Source: Ruminococcus sp.
GTDB taxonomy: Bacteria; Bacillota; Clostridia; Oscillospirales; Ruminococcaceae
Assembly (NCBI GenBank): GCA_017470535.1
Contig: JAFUYP010000008.1
Location: forward strand, 1 to 47,431
Length of the DNA stretch: 47,431 nucleotides
Reading direction: 5' to 3'
The position numbers were made by a program, and so were the translations under genes. The notes under the pieces were generated by a model. That model made no database searches. It was not told where the DNA came from and saw only the letters and a program-made list of their open reading frames with translations. Positions 18,436-26,452 of this stretch are shown here, piece by piece (the first letter of the stretch is position 1; the number at the start of each line of letters is the position of its first letter).

Positions 18436-19614
18436 TTACAGTTTTGCGTTTACGGCAATGTTATAGATGTTTTCAACATCTTTTCTGTCAAGCTCAACAA
18501 AGCCTGCACGCTTGCCGTTGCCTATGCCGAGCTTTTCTATAAGGGTGGGAATGTCCTCAGCCTTTGCGCCAAGCTCTGCGAAGTTTATCGGCATACCTAT
18601 ACCTTTAAGGAATTGCCTGAAACGGCGGATACCCTCACGGGCGGTGGACTCGGGGTCTTTGAAGTTCATATCCACGCCGAAAACTCTTGTTGCCATCATA
18701 CAGAATCTTTCTATGTCGTGGGTGCAGACATATTCCATCCACGCCGGCATTATTACTGCAAGACCTGCGCCGTGGGCTACGTCATACAGACCGGAAAGCT
18801 CATGTTCAAGACCGTGGCTGTTCCAGTCCTGCGCTCTGCCGACACCGCAGATGTTGTTATGAGCGACCATGCCTGCCCACATTATATTGGCACGGGCATC
18901 ATAGTTGTCGGGGTCCTTGATGACACGGGGAGTTTCCTTTACCATTGTGAGCAGGACTGCTTCACAAAGGCGGTCGGTTATCTCGACCTCGGGAGTATTG
19001 GTAAAATACCGCTCAAAGACGTGAGCCATAATATCTGTTGCTCCGCAGGCTGTCTGGTAAGCAGGCAGAGTCTGTGTAAGCTCGGGGTCAAGCACCGAGA
19101 ATTTAGGCCTTAGCAGGTCAGAGCCTGAGCCACGCTTTATCATGCCTTCCTCTTTGGTGATGACGGTATTTGGTGAGCCCTCGCTGCCTGCTGCGGCTAT
19201 GGTGAGAACAGTACCGACAGGGAGTGCCTTAGTGATAGGCGTACCGCTGTAAAGATCCCAGAAATCGCCGTCATAGAGCACACCTGCGGCGATAGCCTTT
19301 GATGAGTCGATGACAGAGCCGCCGCCGACTGCAAGCAGCATATCGACGCCCTCATTTCTTGCAAGCTCTATGCCCTTATATACAAGTGTGTCACGGGGAT
19401 TAGGCTGAACGCCGCCAAGCTCACAGTAGCTGACACCGCTTTTTTCGAGGGAAGCCTTTACCCTGTCAAGCAGCCCCGATCTGACTGCCGAGCCGCCGCC
19501 GAAGTGGACGAGCACCTTGCTGCCGCCGTACTTTCTGACAAGCTCGCCGACCTCGTTTTCTCTGCCCTTGCCGAATACAAATTCCGTCGGGCTGTAAAAA
19601 TTGAAATTCTCCAT
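18436..19614 (-). CDS. iron-containing alcohol dehydrogenase
   Basis: 392-aa type III (iron) alcohol dehydrogenase, closest in look to the NAD(P)H-dependent butanol dehydrogenase BdhA/YqhD group. It reduces aldehydes to alcohols in fermentation. The NAD(P) loop VGGGSVIDSSKAIAAG is at about 95-110. The metal-ligand region runs from ATDIMAHVFE (Asp, His) to HGLEHELSGLYDVAHGAGLA (His, His). AAAGGAG lies before the ATG. It has its own promoter (19695-19723) and a shared terminator, so it is monocistronic. Confidence 0.93.
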   Translation of the reverse strand: MENFNFYSPTEFVFGKGRENEVGELVRKYGGSKVLVHFGGGSAVRSGLLDRVKASLEKSGVSYCELGGVQPNPRDTLVYKGIELARNEGVDMLLAVGGGSVIDSSKAIAAGVLYDGDFWDLYSGTPITKALPVGTVLTIAAAGSEGSPNTVITKEEGMIKRGSGSDLLRPKFSVLDPELTQTLPAYQTACGATDIMAHVFERYFTNTPEVEITDRLCEAVLLTMVKETPRVIKDPDNYDARANIMWAGMVAHNNICGVGRAQDWNSHGLEHELSGLYDVAHGAGLAVIMPAWMEYVCTHDIERFCMMATRVFGVDMNFKDPESTAREGIRRFRQFLKGIGMPINFAELGAKAEDIPTLIEKLGIGNGKRAGFVELDRKDVENIYNIAVNAKL

Positions 19615-19694
19615 TTTTCTGACAACTCCTTTATGTGATTTTTTGTTTTATTCTGTCCTTACAAAGCGTGATAGTGCATTGTGTATTGTCTTGT

Positions 19695-19723
19695 ATTATA
19701 TCACTTTTTTTGAGTTTTGTAAA
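19695..19723 (-). promoter_or_regulatory. sigma-A-type promoter for alcohol dehydrogenase gene
   Basis: On the minus strand TTTACA (19718-19723), 17-bp spacer, TATAAT (19695-19700). It lies about 80 bp upstream of the start codon. A GTGCATTGTGTATTG relic of the AATGCACAATT repeat (19674-19688) sits in the leader. Confidence 0.75.
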
Positions 19724-19751
19724 TGAGTATTTCTATAGAAAAAATAACTTT

Positions 19752-21506
19752 TTACAGCGTGGGGGCGTTCTCTATTATGCCTTTTATAAGGCTTTTTGCC
19801 TGCTCTGAATTTTCAAGCACTACCGAAAACGCTATTTTCGGGTCATCTGCCGGATAAAAGCCTATGACGGTGCTGTCATAGCCGCTGCCGCTCTCGGGAG
19901 TGCCGGTCTTTATTGCGGTTTTTTCAGGAAGTGAGGCAAGGCTGTCCTCGCCGTAGATATTATCGGCTGCAAGTATCATGCCTGCCTTTACCTCCTCAAA
20001 GGCAGAGGTGTTTTCATACACCTGTGTCGGCGCATAGTCCTGACCCTTGATAAGTGTCGGCGGTATAAGCTCGCCTTTATTAGCTATCATCATCGCCCAC
20101 TGTGTCATCTGCAAGGGTGTGACTGCGTTCTCGCTCTGACCTATCGCCGATTGCAGCAAAAGCCCCTCGCTCCACACTATGCCGAGCGAAGAAACGCTTT
20201 CGGGGGTGACGACCCTGCCGGCGGCGTTATCCAGTCCGCAGGGGATGCTTTTGCCAAGCCCGAAGCCCTGCTGGTATGAGGAGAGCTTATCCTGCCCGAG
20301 CAGCTGGGAGCATTTATAGAAAAACACATTACAGCTGTCACGCAGTGCTGTCTGCACGCTCTCAAAGCCGTGGTAGTAAAGACAGCTGAATGTCGTATCT
20401 CCGAGAGGATACCATTTGCCGCACCAGATATTTGTGTCTTTGTCTATCATCTTACTGTCAAGGGCGGCGAAGGCGGTTATCGTCTTCATGGCACTACCCG
20501 GGCGGTACAGACCCCACAGCGCACGGTCAAACAGCGGTGCGCCGCTGTCCTGTGAGAGAGTATCATAGTCCTTGCTGAATGAGCGCATATCAAAGTATGG
20601 TGCTGATGCACAGGCAAGCACCTCGCCGTTTTTAGCGTCACACACGCATACTGAGCCTGCATCGCATTTACCGTCCGATATAGCCTGTGTGAGCATTTTT
20701 TGTATCTTTATCTGATAGTCCGAGTCGATAGTGAGCCTTATATCCTCGCCGTTTGTGACGGCTTTTTTATTAAGCTCCACAAGCTCTGCCGAGCGGCTGA
20801 GGACTCTGTACTGCTCATGGGAATTTCCATCTGTGCCGGACAGGGACTTTTCATACTGCTGCTCACATTCCTTTATGATATGGGGCGCTATGGGGGTCTT
20901 TGTGTATTTTCGGGTATAGGTGGTATTTACCCGGACAAAAGGCTTTTGCGTGCTTTCGGCATTACAGGCAGCAAGCAGATCGCCGGATATATTTTTAAAA
21001 AGCGTATACTCCGCTTCGCCGCCGATATGGCAGTTATATCTGACTGATGCTATCTGATAGGCATTCGGGTCGTCATCATCTATATGGAATATCTTATATA
21101 GCCTGTCAAGCAAAGCACTGCCGTCATCTGTATCAAGACCTGCGGCTGTTTTGAGAAGAGCTGTCTGCTCATCACTGCCGGTGATGATGCCTGACTTATC
21201 GACAGGGAGAGTGGCTTTTACCTTTTTGCCGCCTGCGGTCATAAGTCTGCTTATAGTCGCATTGACCTCTTCGTTATCGGTAAACAGCTGCGGCAGCAGT
21301 ATGACTTCATTTGACGGCTTATCGTATGCAAGCGCTTTCCCATTGCGGTCAAGTAAAGAGCCTGACCTTGCAGGGAGCTTTGAGATGACGCTCACAAGGG
21401 TACTGTCGTCGTATCTTGCAGATACTGCCATATACAGCTGCGCAAATGGAAGAAGCATCATCGCTGCTGACGAGATGAATGCAAGGGTCTTTATTCGCAC
21501 TGACAT
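19752..21506 (-). CDS. class B penicillin-binding protein (PBP2/FtsI-like transpeptidase)
   Basis: 584-aa D,D-transpeptidase cross-linking peptidoglycan outside the membrane. One N-terminal membrane helix (about 7-28), a dimerisation domain starting at ARSGSLLDRNG (about 46-56), and a transpeptidase domain with SXXK SAMK (Ser338), SXN SCN (about 388) and KTG KTGTPESG (about 531). No PASTA domains, and shorter than SpoVD. AGAGGTG precedes the ATG. It stands alone rather than in the mra/dcw cluster, so a sporulation or accessory wall role is as likely as septation. Confidence 0.9.
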   Translation of the reverse strand: MSVRIKTLAFISSAAMMLLPFAQLYMAVSARYDDSTLVSVISKLPARSGSLLDRNGKALAYDKPSNEVILLPQLFTDNEEVNATISRLMTAGGKKVKATLPVDKSGIITGSDEQTALLKTAAGLDTDDGSALLDRLYKIFHIDDDDPNAYQIASVRYNCHIGGEAEYTLFKNISGDLLAACNAESTQKPFVRVNTTYTRKYTKTPIAPHIIKECEQQYEKSLSGTDGNSHEQYRVLSRSAELVELNKKAVTNGEDIRLTIDSDYQIKIQKMLTQAISDGKCDAGSVCVCDAKNGEVLACASAPYFDMRSFSKDYDTLSQDSGAPLFDRALWGLYRPGSAMKTITAFAALDSKMIDKDTNIWCGKWYPLGDTTFSCLYYHGFESVQTALRDSCNVFFYKCSQLLGQDKLSSYQQGFGLGKSIPCGLDNAAGRVVTPESVSSLGIVWSEGLLLQSAIGQSENAVTPLQMTQWAMMIANKGELIPPTLIKGQDYAPTQVYENTSAFEEVKAGMILAADNIYGEDSLASLPEKTAIKTGTPESGSGYDSTVIGFYPADDPKIAFSVVLENSEQAKSLIKGIIENAPTL

Positions 21507-21613
21507 ATTTACACACCTCTTTTTTGTTTATTGTAGGCATTTGGTGAATAATTATGCGTGCCGGGGAATATATTTATAAAGGCAACACAATAAAAAATGA
21601 AAGAGGGAATAGT

Positions 21614-22078
21614 ATGTTTATCAAGAGCTTCAAGGTGAAAAAGAATTTTTCATTCATAGCGGCGGCGGTGCTGCTCGTACTGGTGGGGATGATACTGTTT
21701 ATTACACTCAGGGGCAGAAAGGCAAGTGTATACAGCCTTAAAAGCGAGGGTGACAGGCAGGCGTTCATCTCACAGATGGGGTGGGAGACCGATAAGGAAT
21801 ACGACGAATGCAAGGTCGTGATAATCCCCGAGGAGTGGAATGATGTTTACAAGCGCTACAACGAGCTTCAGAAGGAGCAGGGGTTCGATCTTGAAAAATA
21901 CAAGGGCGAGACTGCCGAGATATACACCTACAAGGTACACAACTACAAGGGCTATGAGGACAGCGAGGACGTATTTATAAATCTATACATATGCGACGGT
22001 GTGCTGATAGGCGGAGATGTATGCTGCACAAGGCTTGACGGGTTTATGCAGGGGCTTAAAAACCAGGAGAAGGCATAA
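21614..22078 (+). CDS. DUF4830 family membrane-anchored protein
   Basis: 154 aa from ATG 21614, preceded by AGAGGGA; the frame is open to 21554 without a ribosome site. One N-terminal membrane helix (about 14-36) is followed by an extracytoplasmic domain with the DUF4830 pattern: FISQMGWE, IPEEWNDVYKRYNELQK, GFDLEKYKGE, IYTYKVHNY and IGGDVCC. Function is unknown. Relatives are common in ruminococci and other clostridia as short lipoprotein-like or anchored proteins. Confidence 0.75.
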   Translation: MFIKSFKVKKNFSFIAAAVLLVLVGMILFITLRGRKASVYSLKSEGDRQAFISQMGWETDKEYDECKVVIIPEEWNDVYKRYNELQKEQGFDLEKYKGETAEIYTYKVHNYKGYEDSEDVFINLYICDGVLIGGDVCCTRLDGFMQGLKNQEKA

Positions 22079-22081
22079 TAA

Positions 22082-22107
22082 AAGGAGCTGCCATAATGCA
22101 GCTCCTT
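22082..22107 (-). terminator. terminator of xylulokinase gene
   Basis: AAGGAGCTGC (22082-22091), loop of 6, GCAGCTCCTT (22098-22107). On the minus strand it is followed by TTATTATG, fitting termination of the xylB transcript. It may also slow the converging DUF4830 transcript. Confidence 0.75.
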
Positions 22108-22119
22108 AATATTGTATGG

Positions 22120-23646
22120 CTATATCATAGCGCCGAGCTTTCTGAACTGCTCCTTGAGCGCCGGGTATATCTCGGTGTAGAGTCTGTAATACTTTTCATA
22201 CTCGGGAACGTTTTTAGTGTCGGGCTCCTGTACCTTATCGGTCTTGACAACTGCTTCACACGCCTCGGGCACTGATGAATAGATACCTGCGCCCACAGAT
22301 GCGAGAAGTGCAACGCCCAAAGCAGGACCTTCCTTTGAAGATGCTGTCTTGACAGGGCAGTTATACAGGTCTGCGAGCATTGAGCGCCACAGCGGTGAGC
22401 TGCCGCCGCCTCCGCAAGCCATCATATCGGACACGTTTATATCCATTTCTCTGAATACCTCGACGCAGTCACGCAGAGAGTATGTAACGCCTTCCATTAC
22501 TGCTCTGAGCATTTCCTTCTTTGTGTGCATCGCCGAAAGACCGAAGAACACGCCCCTTGCATTCGGATCAAGGTGAGGTGTACGCTCGCCCATAAGGTAA
22601 GGCAGGTAGAGAAGTCTGTTTGCGCCTACCGGAACAGTGGCAGCCTCCTTATCCATAAGGTAGTATTCGTCAACGTCCATATATTTTGCGGTTTCCTTTT
22701 CGCTGCCGCAGAAGTTATCTCTGAACCATTTGAGCGAAAGCCCTGCGCCCTGTGTAACGCCCATGACGTGCCACGAGCCGGGTACTGCTGCACAGCAGGT
22801 ATGCACTCTGCCCTTGGGGTCGATAGATATTTTTGAGGTATGTGCGAACACAACGCCTGATGTGCCGATAGTCGTGAAAGCCTTGCCGTCTGCACACACG
22901 CCTGTGCCGATAGCAGCTGCTGCGTTATCTCCGGCACCGCCTACAACGATAGTGCCCTCTTTAAGACCTGTGAGCTTTGCGGCGGAGGCTGTGACTTTAC
23001 CTGTCACCTCGCAGGATTCATAGACCTTTGCGAGCATTGACATATCAATGCCGAGACCGTCGCATATCTCCTTTGAGAAGCACCTGTTGGGAACGTCCAA
23101 AAGCTGCATACCGGAAGCGTCGCTGACCTCTGTTGCGAACTCACCTGTCAGAACATAGCGCAGGTAGTCCTTGGGGAGCAGGATATGTCTGCACTTTTCA
23201 TATATCTGAGGCTCGTTGTTCTTGACCCAGAGTATCTTAGCGGCAGTCCAGCCTGTAAGTGCAGGGTTTGCGGTTATCTCGATGAGCTTATCTCTGCCGA
23301 CAAGCTCATTCATCTGCTCGACTTCCTTTTCTGTTCTCTGGTCGCACCAGATTATGGATTTTCTAAGCACATTGCCGTCGTTATCGAGCATTACAAGACC
23401 GTGCATCTGACCGGAGATACCGATACCCTTTATATCCTCACTGTCAACGCCGCTCTTGGCGATAACTGCCTGTATAGTGTTTAGCATAGCACCACGCCAG
23501 TCGGCAGGATCCTGCTCGGCGTAGCCGTTTTTTATCTGATACATAGGATATTCAACTGTTGCAGATGCGATGACCTTGCCCTTTTCGTCAAACAAAACTG
23601 TCTTAGTACCGCTCGTGCCGCAGTCAACACCGATTACATAAGCCAT
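22120..23646 (-). CDS. xylB: xylulokinase
   Basis: 508-aa FGGY sugar kinase that phosphorylates D-xylulose to enter the pentose phosphate pathway. The N-terminal ATPase loop GVDCGTSGTKT (6-16) is followed by QDPADW, GISGQMHGLV and IIWCDQRT (xylulokinase-type substrate site). The C-terminal half has IGTSGVVFAH, LPYLMGERTPHLDPNARG and ACGGGGSSPLW. Length and motifs match XylB. No xylose isomerase or transporter lies beside it. AAAGGAG lies before the ATG, and it has its own promoter (23681-23709). Confidence 0.93.
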   Translation of the reverse strand: MAYVIGVDCGTSGTKTVLFDEKGKVIASATVEYPMYQIKNGYAEQDPADWRGAMLNTIQAVIAKSGVDSEDIKGIGISGQMHGLVMLDNDGNVLRKSIIWCDQRTEKEVEQMNELVGRDKLIEITANPALTGWTAAKILWVKNNEPQIYEKCRHILLPKDYLRYVLTGEFATEVSDASGMQLLDVPNRCFSKEICDGLGIDMSMLAKVYESCEVTGKVTASAAKLTGLKEGTIVVGGAGDNAAAAIGTGVCADGKAFTTIGTSGVVFAHTSKISIDPKGRVHTCCAAVPGSWHVMGVTQGAGLSLKWFRDNFCGSEKETAKYMDVDEYYLMDKEAATVPVGANRLLYLPYLMGERTPHLDPNARGVFFGLSAMHTKKEMLRAVMEGVTYSLRDCVEVFREMDINVSDMMACGGGGSSPLWRSMLADLYNCPVKTASSKEGPALGVALLASVGAGIYSSVPEACEAVVKTDKVQEPDTKNVPEYEKYYRLYTEIYPALKEQFRKLGAMI

Positions 23647-23680
23647 AACTCATTACTCCTTTACGTTTAAGTTTAAATAT

Positions 23681-23709
23681 ATTATACAATACTTTCTTAC
23701 AAAAATCAA
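23681..23709 (-). promoter_or_regulatory. xylB promoter
   Basis: Minus strand TTGATT (23704-23709), 17-bp spacer, TATAAT (23681-23686), about 35 bp upstream of the start codon. No clear operator palindrome was seen. Confidence 0.78.
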
Positions 23710-23729
23710 GAGGGTATCGCTCTAAATAT

Positions 23730-23766
23730 ACATACACAAAACAAACAGCGCCGCCCGGGGCAGCGC
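23730..23766 (-). terminator. terminator of CDF transporter gene
   Basis: On the minus strand GCGCTGCC pairs with GGCGGCGC (23748-23766, one G-U), followed by TGTTTGTTTTGTG. It comes 10 bp after the transporter stop. Confidence 0.7.
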
Positions 23767-23775
23767 CGTTATTTA

Positions 23776-24903
23776 TCAGTCACTGAAATCTGTATCAAGT
23801 GTAAGGTTGAAATCATATTCGGGGTATTTTTCGCTGACGGCTTGAACTATCTTAGCAAAGACCGCCTTACGGTCTACCGCAAAATCAAGTATCACGTCAA
23901 ATGCGACGGTGTTTGTCTTTTTATCAAGGTAAAAGCCGTGCATCTGCAATGCGCCCTCGTAGCTCATGACGAGCGATCTGAGGTCGCTTCTGAGCTTGCT
24001 TATCTTGTCGTCACGGTTATTGACAGCGTATATGCCGAGTGCCGCAAGCACCACCGATGTTTCATTATAGACTGTCGCCTGTATTCCCCTTGCAAGGGAA
24101 TCTATCTCGGCGGCGGTCATAGTGTCGTCCACCTCGATATGTGCGGACGCTATATATCTGTCGGGGCCGTAGTTATTGAGTATTAGGTCATACACGCCAT
24201 GAACGCCCTCTGCTCTTGCGATAGTCTGCTTGATAGAGCGTGTAAGCTCTGCGTCGGCACGCTTGCCGAGCATCTCGCTGACCGCCTCGGAGATCATCTC
24301 TATTGATGCCTTTATTATCATAACGGAGATGAGTATACCGACAAGAGCCTCAATATCGAGCTTGAAGATAAGATAGATGACAGTTGACGCAAGCACCGAT
24401 GCGGATAGTATCGCATCATTGAGTGCGTCCTCGCCCGAGGCTATCAGAGAGCCGGAGTTTACTTTTTTGCCGGTGGACTTTGTAAAGCCGCCGAGGATTA
24501 TCTTTACAAGCACAGCCGCTACAAGGAGTATGACCGATGAAATGCCGTAGTCGGGGGCTTTTGGGTGTATCAGCTTATCTGCTGAATCTATAAGTGCTGT
24601 AAAGCCTGCATAAAAGACGATAGCCGAAACTATCAGCGCACTCATATACTCAGCCCTGCCGTGACCCATAGGGTGCTTTTTATCGGGGGCTTTGCCGGCG
24701 AGCTTTGTGCCGATTATCGTTATGATGCTTGAAAGTGCGTCGGTCATATTATTCACAGCGTCCGACACGATAGCGACCGAATTCGCCGCCACGCCGACAA
24801 GAGCCTTGAATGCCGCAAGCAGGATATTAGCACCGATACCTATGATACTTGTACGGACTATCGTTTTTTCTCTGTCCTGCATCTGCTGCGTTATATCGTT
24901 CAT
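23776..24903 (-). CDS. cation diffusion facilitator family transporter
   Basis: 375-aa metal/proton antiporter of the CDF family exporting divalent cations such as Zn, Mn or Fe. About six membrane helices fill residues 18-215. Signature segments are SVAIVSDAVNNMTDALSS (about 41-58) and HPMGHGRAEYMSAL (about 77-90). The cytoplasmic C-terminal domain (about 215-375) is longer than minimal. The DAVNN variant of site A is seen in Mn/Fe-type members, but the metal is inference. The start overlaps the MarR/OhrR gene stop by ATGA, so regulator and transporter are one translational unit. Confidence 0.92.
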   Translation of the reverse strand: MNDITQQMQDREKTIVRTSIIGIGANILLAAFKALVGVAANSVAIVSDAVNNMTDALSSIITIIGTKLAGKAPDKKHPMGHGRAEYMSALIVSAIVFYAGFTALIDSADKLIHPKAPDYGISSVILLVAAVLVKIILGGFTKSTGKKVNSGSLIASGEDALNDAILSASVLASTVIYLIFKLDIEALVGILISVMIIKASIEMISEAVSEMLGKRADAELTRSIKQTIARAEGVHGVYDLILNNYGPDRYIASAHIEVDDTMTAAEIDSLARGIQATVYNETSVVLAALGIYAVNNRDDKISKLRSDLRSLVMSYEGALQMHGFYLDKKTNTVAFDVILDFAVDRKAVFAKIVQAVSEKYPEYDFNLTLDTDFSD

Positions 24904-25358
24904 TTATCGTCAGCCCCTTTCGTGGCGTTTAACAGCTCATACAAAAGAGTATACAGCTGCATTGCCTTTTCGGGCGGAAGGCTTACGCACTTGCCGATCT
25001 GTGCAGGGACAGCTTCGAGCGAATTATAGAAACCCCTGCCCTTATCGGTAAGGCTTATGATAACGATACGCTCGTCCTCACTTGAACGTGTACGCAGGAT
25101 ATAGCCCTCCTTTTCGAGCTTTTTGAGCAGCGGCGACAAGGTACCGTTATCAAGGTACAGGCACTGACCGATCTCGCTTACTTTCATATTATCATATTCA
25201 CCCAGCACCAAAAACACAAGGTACTGGGTATAGGTGATGCCCAGCGGCTTCAAGTGCGGTGTATAGAGGTTGACTATCTGCCGTGATGCGGCATACAGCG
25301 GAAAGCACAGCTGGTTTTCAAGCTTGAGCTGCTCACAGGTGTTTTTGTTTTTATCCAT
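24900..25358 (-). CDS. MarR family regulator, OhrR-like
   Basis: 152-aa winged-helix regulator. The segment NQLCFPLYAASRQIVNLY matches the OhrR group, and Cys18 is in the place of the peroxide-sensing cysteine. The recognition helix region is YLDNGTLSPLLKKLEKEGY and the wing is RSSEDERIVIISLTDKG. The start at 25358 follows GGAGGAG; the frame is open to 25520 without support. Next to glutathione peroxidase and coupled to a metal exporter, it plausibly links peroxide stress to metal handling. That link is inference. Confidence 0.88.
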   Translation of the reverse strand: MDKNKNTCEQLKLENQLCFPLYAASRQIVNLYTPHLKPLGITYTQYLVFLVLGEYDNMKVSEIGQCLYLDNGTLSPLLKKLEKEGYILRTRSSEDERIVIISLTDKGRGFYNSLEAVPAQIGKCVSLPPEKAMQLYTLLYELLNATKGADDK

Positions 25359-25390
25359 TTCTTCTCCTCCGTGGGTCATTATTTTACGAC

Positions 25391-25588
25391 TGCTGCCCCA
25401 TGTATTTCTACAAGGGGCAGAGCGTAATATAGGGGTGTGGAAAATGATATAAAGATATAGGCTTTGATCTGCTGCCCGGACAGCTGACGATGTCACGGAC
25501 AAGAGGCAGGAAAGCCCCACCCCCAGCCCGACTTTTGAGGGGGCTATGGCAAGTCCGCCTTTGAGGGGGTGGTGATCTGTCTTTTGGG
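25391..25588. other. leader and intergenic region upstream of the OhrR-like gene
   Basis: The gap between gpx and the OhrR-like gene holds a hairpin CTGCCCC...GGGGCAG (about 25393-25420). At about 25513-25572 is a pair of degenerate units (CTTTTGAGGGGGCT and CCTTTGAGGGGGTGG) with inverted CCACCCCCAG. The latter looks like a dispersed-repeat relic. No clear promoter was found. GATCTG/CAGATC arms at 25572-25593 may end the gpx transcript. Confidence 0.4.
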
Positions 25589-26134
25589 TCAGATCAGGCT
25601 CTCAACGCATTCTCTTACCTTTTTCATATCTGCGGTAGGCTCGAAGCGTGCGACTACATTGCCCTGTCTGTCAACTACGAATTTGGTGAAGTTCCACTTT
25701 ATCTCGGGGTTGTTCTTATAGTCTTTATCCATCTTTTTGAGCAGTGCCGACATAGCAAGCGCCTTGGGACCTTTACCGAAGCCCTCAAAGCCCTTCTGTG
25801 ATTTAAGATACCTGAAAAGCTCGATAGCGTTGTCGCCGTTTACATCGCTCTTTTTCATCTGGGGGAACTGAGTGTTATATTTAAGAGTGCAGAACTCATG
25901 TATCTCCTCATCTGTGCCGGGCGTCTGTCCTGCAAACTGATTACAGGGAACATCTATTATCTCTAACCCCTTATCGTGCAGAGCTTCATACATCTCTTCA
26001 AGCGGCTTATAGTGGGGAGTGAAGCCGCAGCCTGTCGCAGTATTGACTACTAATACTACCTTGCCCTCGAAGTCTTTCATTGAAACTTCCTCGCCCTGTG
26101 CATTCGTTACTGAGAGATCATAGAAATTGCTCAT
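25589..26134 (-). CDS. glutathione peroxidase family thiol peroxidase
   Basis: 181-aa cytoplasmic peroxidase reducing H2O2 or organic peroxides. The peroxidatic Cys36 lies in NTATGCGFTPHY, Gln is in PCNQFAGQ (65-71) and Trp148-Asn149 in KWNFTKF, completing the GPx catalytic tetrad. Cys83 in HEFCTLKY fits the resolving cysteine of thioredoxin-dependent members. It uses Cys and not Sec. It has its own consensus promoter, and the OhrR-like gene lies just downstream on the same strand, fitting an oxidative-stress cluster. Confidence 0.94.
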   Translation of the reverse strand: MSNFYDLSVTNAQGEEVSMKDFEGKVVLVVNTATGCGFTPHYKPLEEMYEALHDKGLEIIDVPCNQFAGQTPGTDEEIHEFCTLKYNTQFPQMKKSDVNGDNAIELFRYLKSQKGFEGFGKGPKALAMSALLKKMDKDYKNNPEIKWNFTKFVVDRQGNVVARFEPTADMKKVRECVESLI

Positions 26135-26212
26135 ACTTATCGTCCTTTCATTATTACGTTTTGTGCTGCCGGGAGTAGTGCCGGCAGCATCTTTTGTGGA
26201 AATGTGGTTATG

Positions 26213-26269
26213 TCAGACCCGTTTGTTTTGGTCTGATTAAATTATATCTTATCAAACATAATTTGTCAA
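26213..26269 (-). promoter_or_regulatory. gpx promoter with start-site inverted repeat
   Basis: Minus strand TTGACA (26264-26269), 17-bp spacer, TATAAT (26241-26246): a full consensus. TCAGACC-N10-GGTCTGA (26213-26236) covers the predicted start point and is a possible operator. A second hairpin GCTGCCGG/CCGGCAGC (26165-26188) lies in the leader. Binding by the neighbouring OhrR-like protein is possible but unproven. Confidence 0.75.
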
Positions 26270-26355
26270 GAGGGTATGACGTTAATTTTTTGTGAATGGT
26301 TCATTTGTTAGATACATATACAAAAACCGCTGTGTTTTATTGTGTAAAATGCTTA

Positions 26356-26384
26356 TTGATAATTTTGGTTAAAAATTATATAAT
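26356..26384 (+). promoter_or_regulatory. promoter of LRR/dockerin gene
   Basis: TTGATA (26356-26361), exactly 17 bp, TATAAT (26379-26384), about 70 bp before the start codon. The rest of the gap 26135-26452 is AT-rich with no gene. Confidence 0.78.
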
Positions 26385-26452
26385 TATACTATGGGTAAAT
26401 ATAGTATTAAAAATGTATAAAAATGGCTGTATCAAAACAAATGGAGGTAGTT

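Noticed and set aside
18613-19113. 166-aa plus-strand frame over the alcohol dehydrogenase gene
   Set aside because: The minus-strand iron alcohol dehydrogenase is unmistakable, so this is a shadow.
24900-25520. Longer 206-aa start for the OhrR-like gene
   Set aside because: The extra 54 codons have no family match, while ATG 25358 has a strong Shine-Dalgarno and fits family length.
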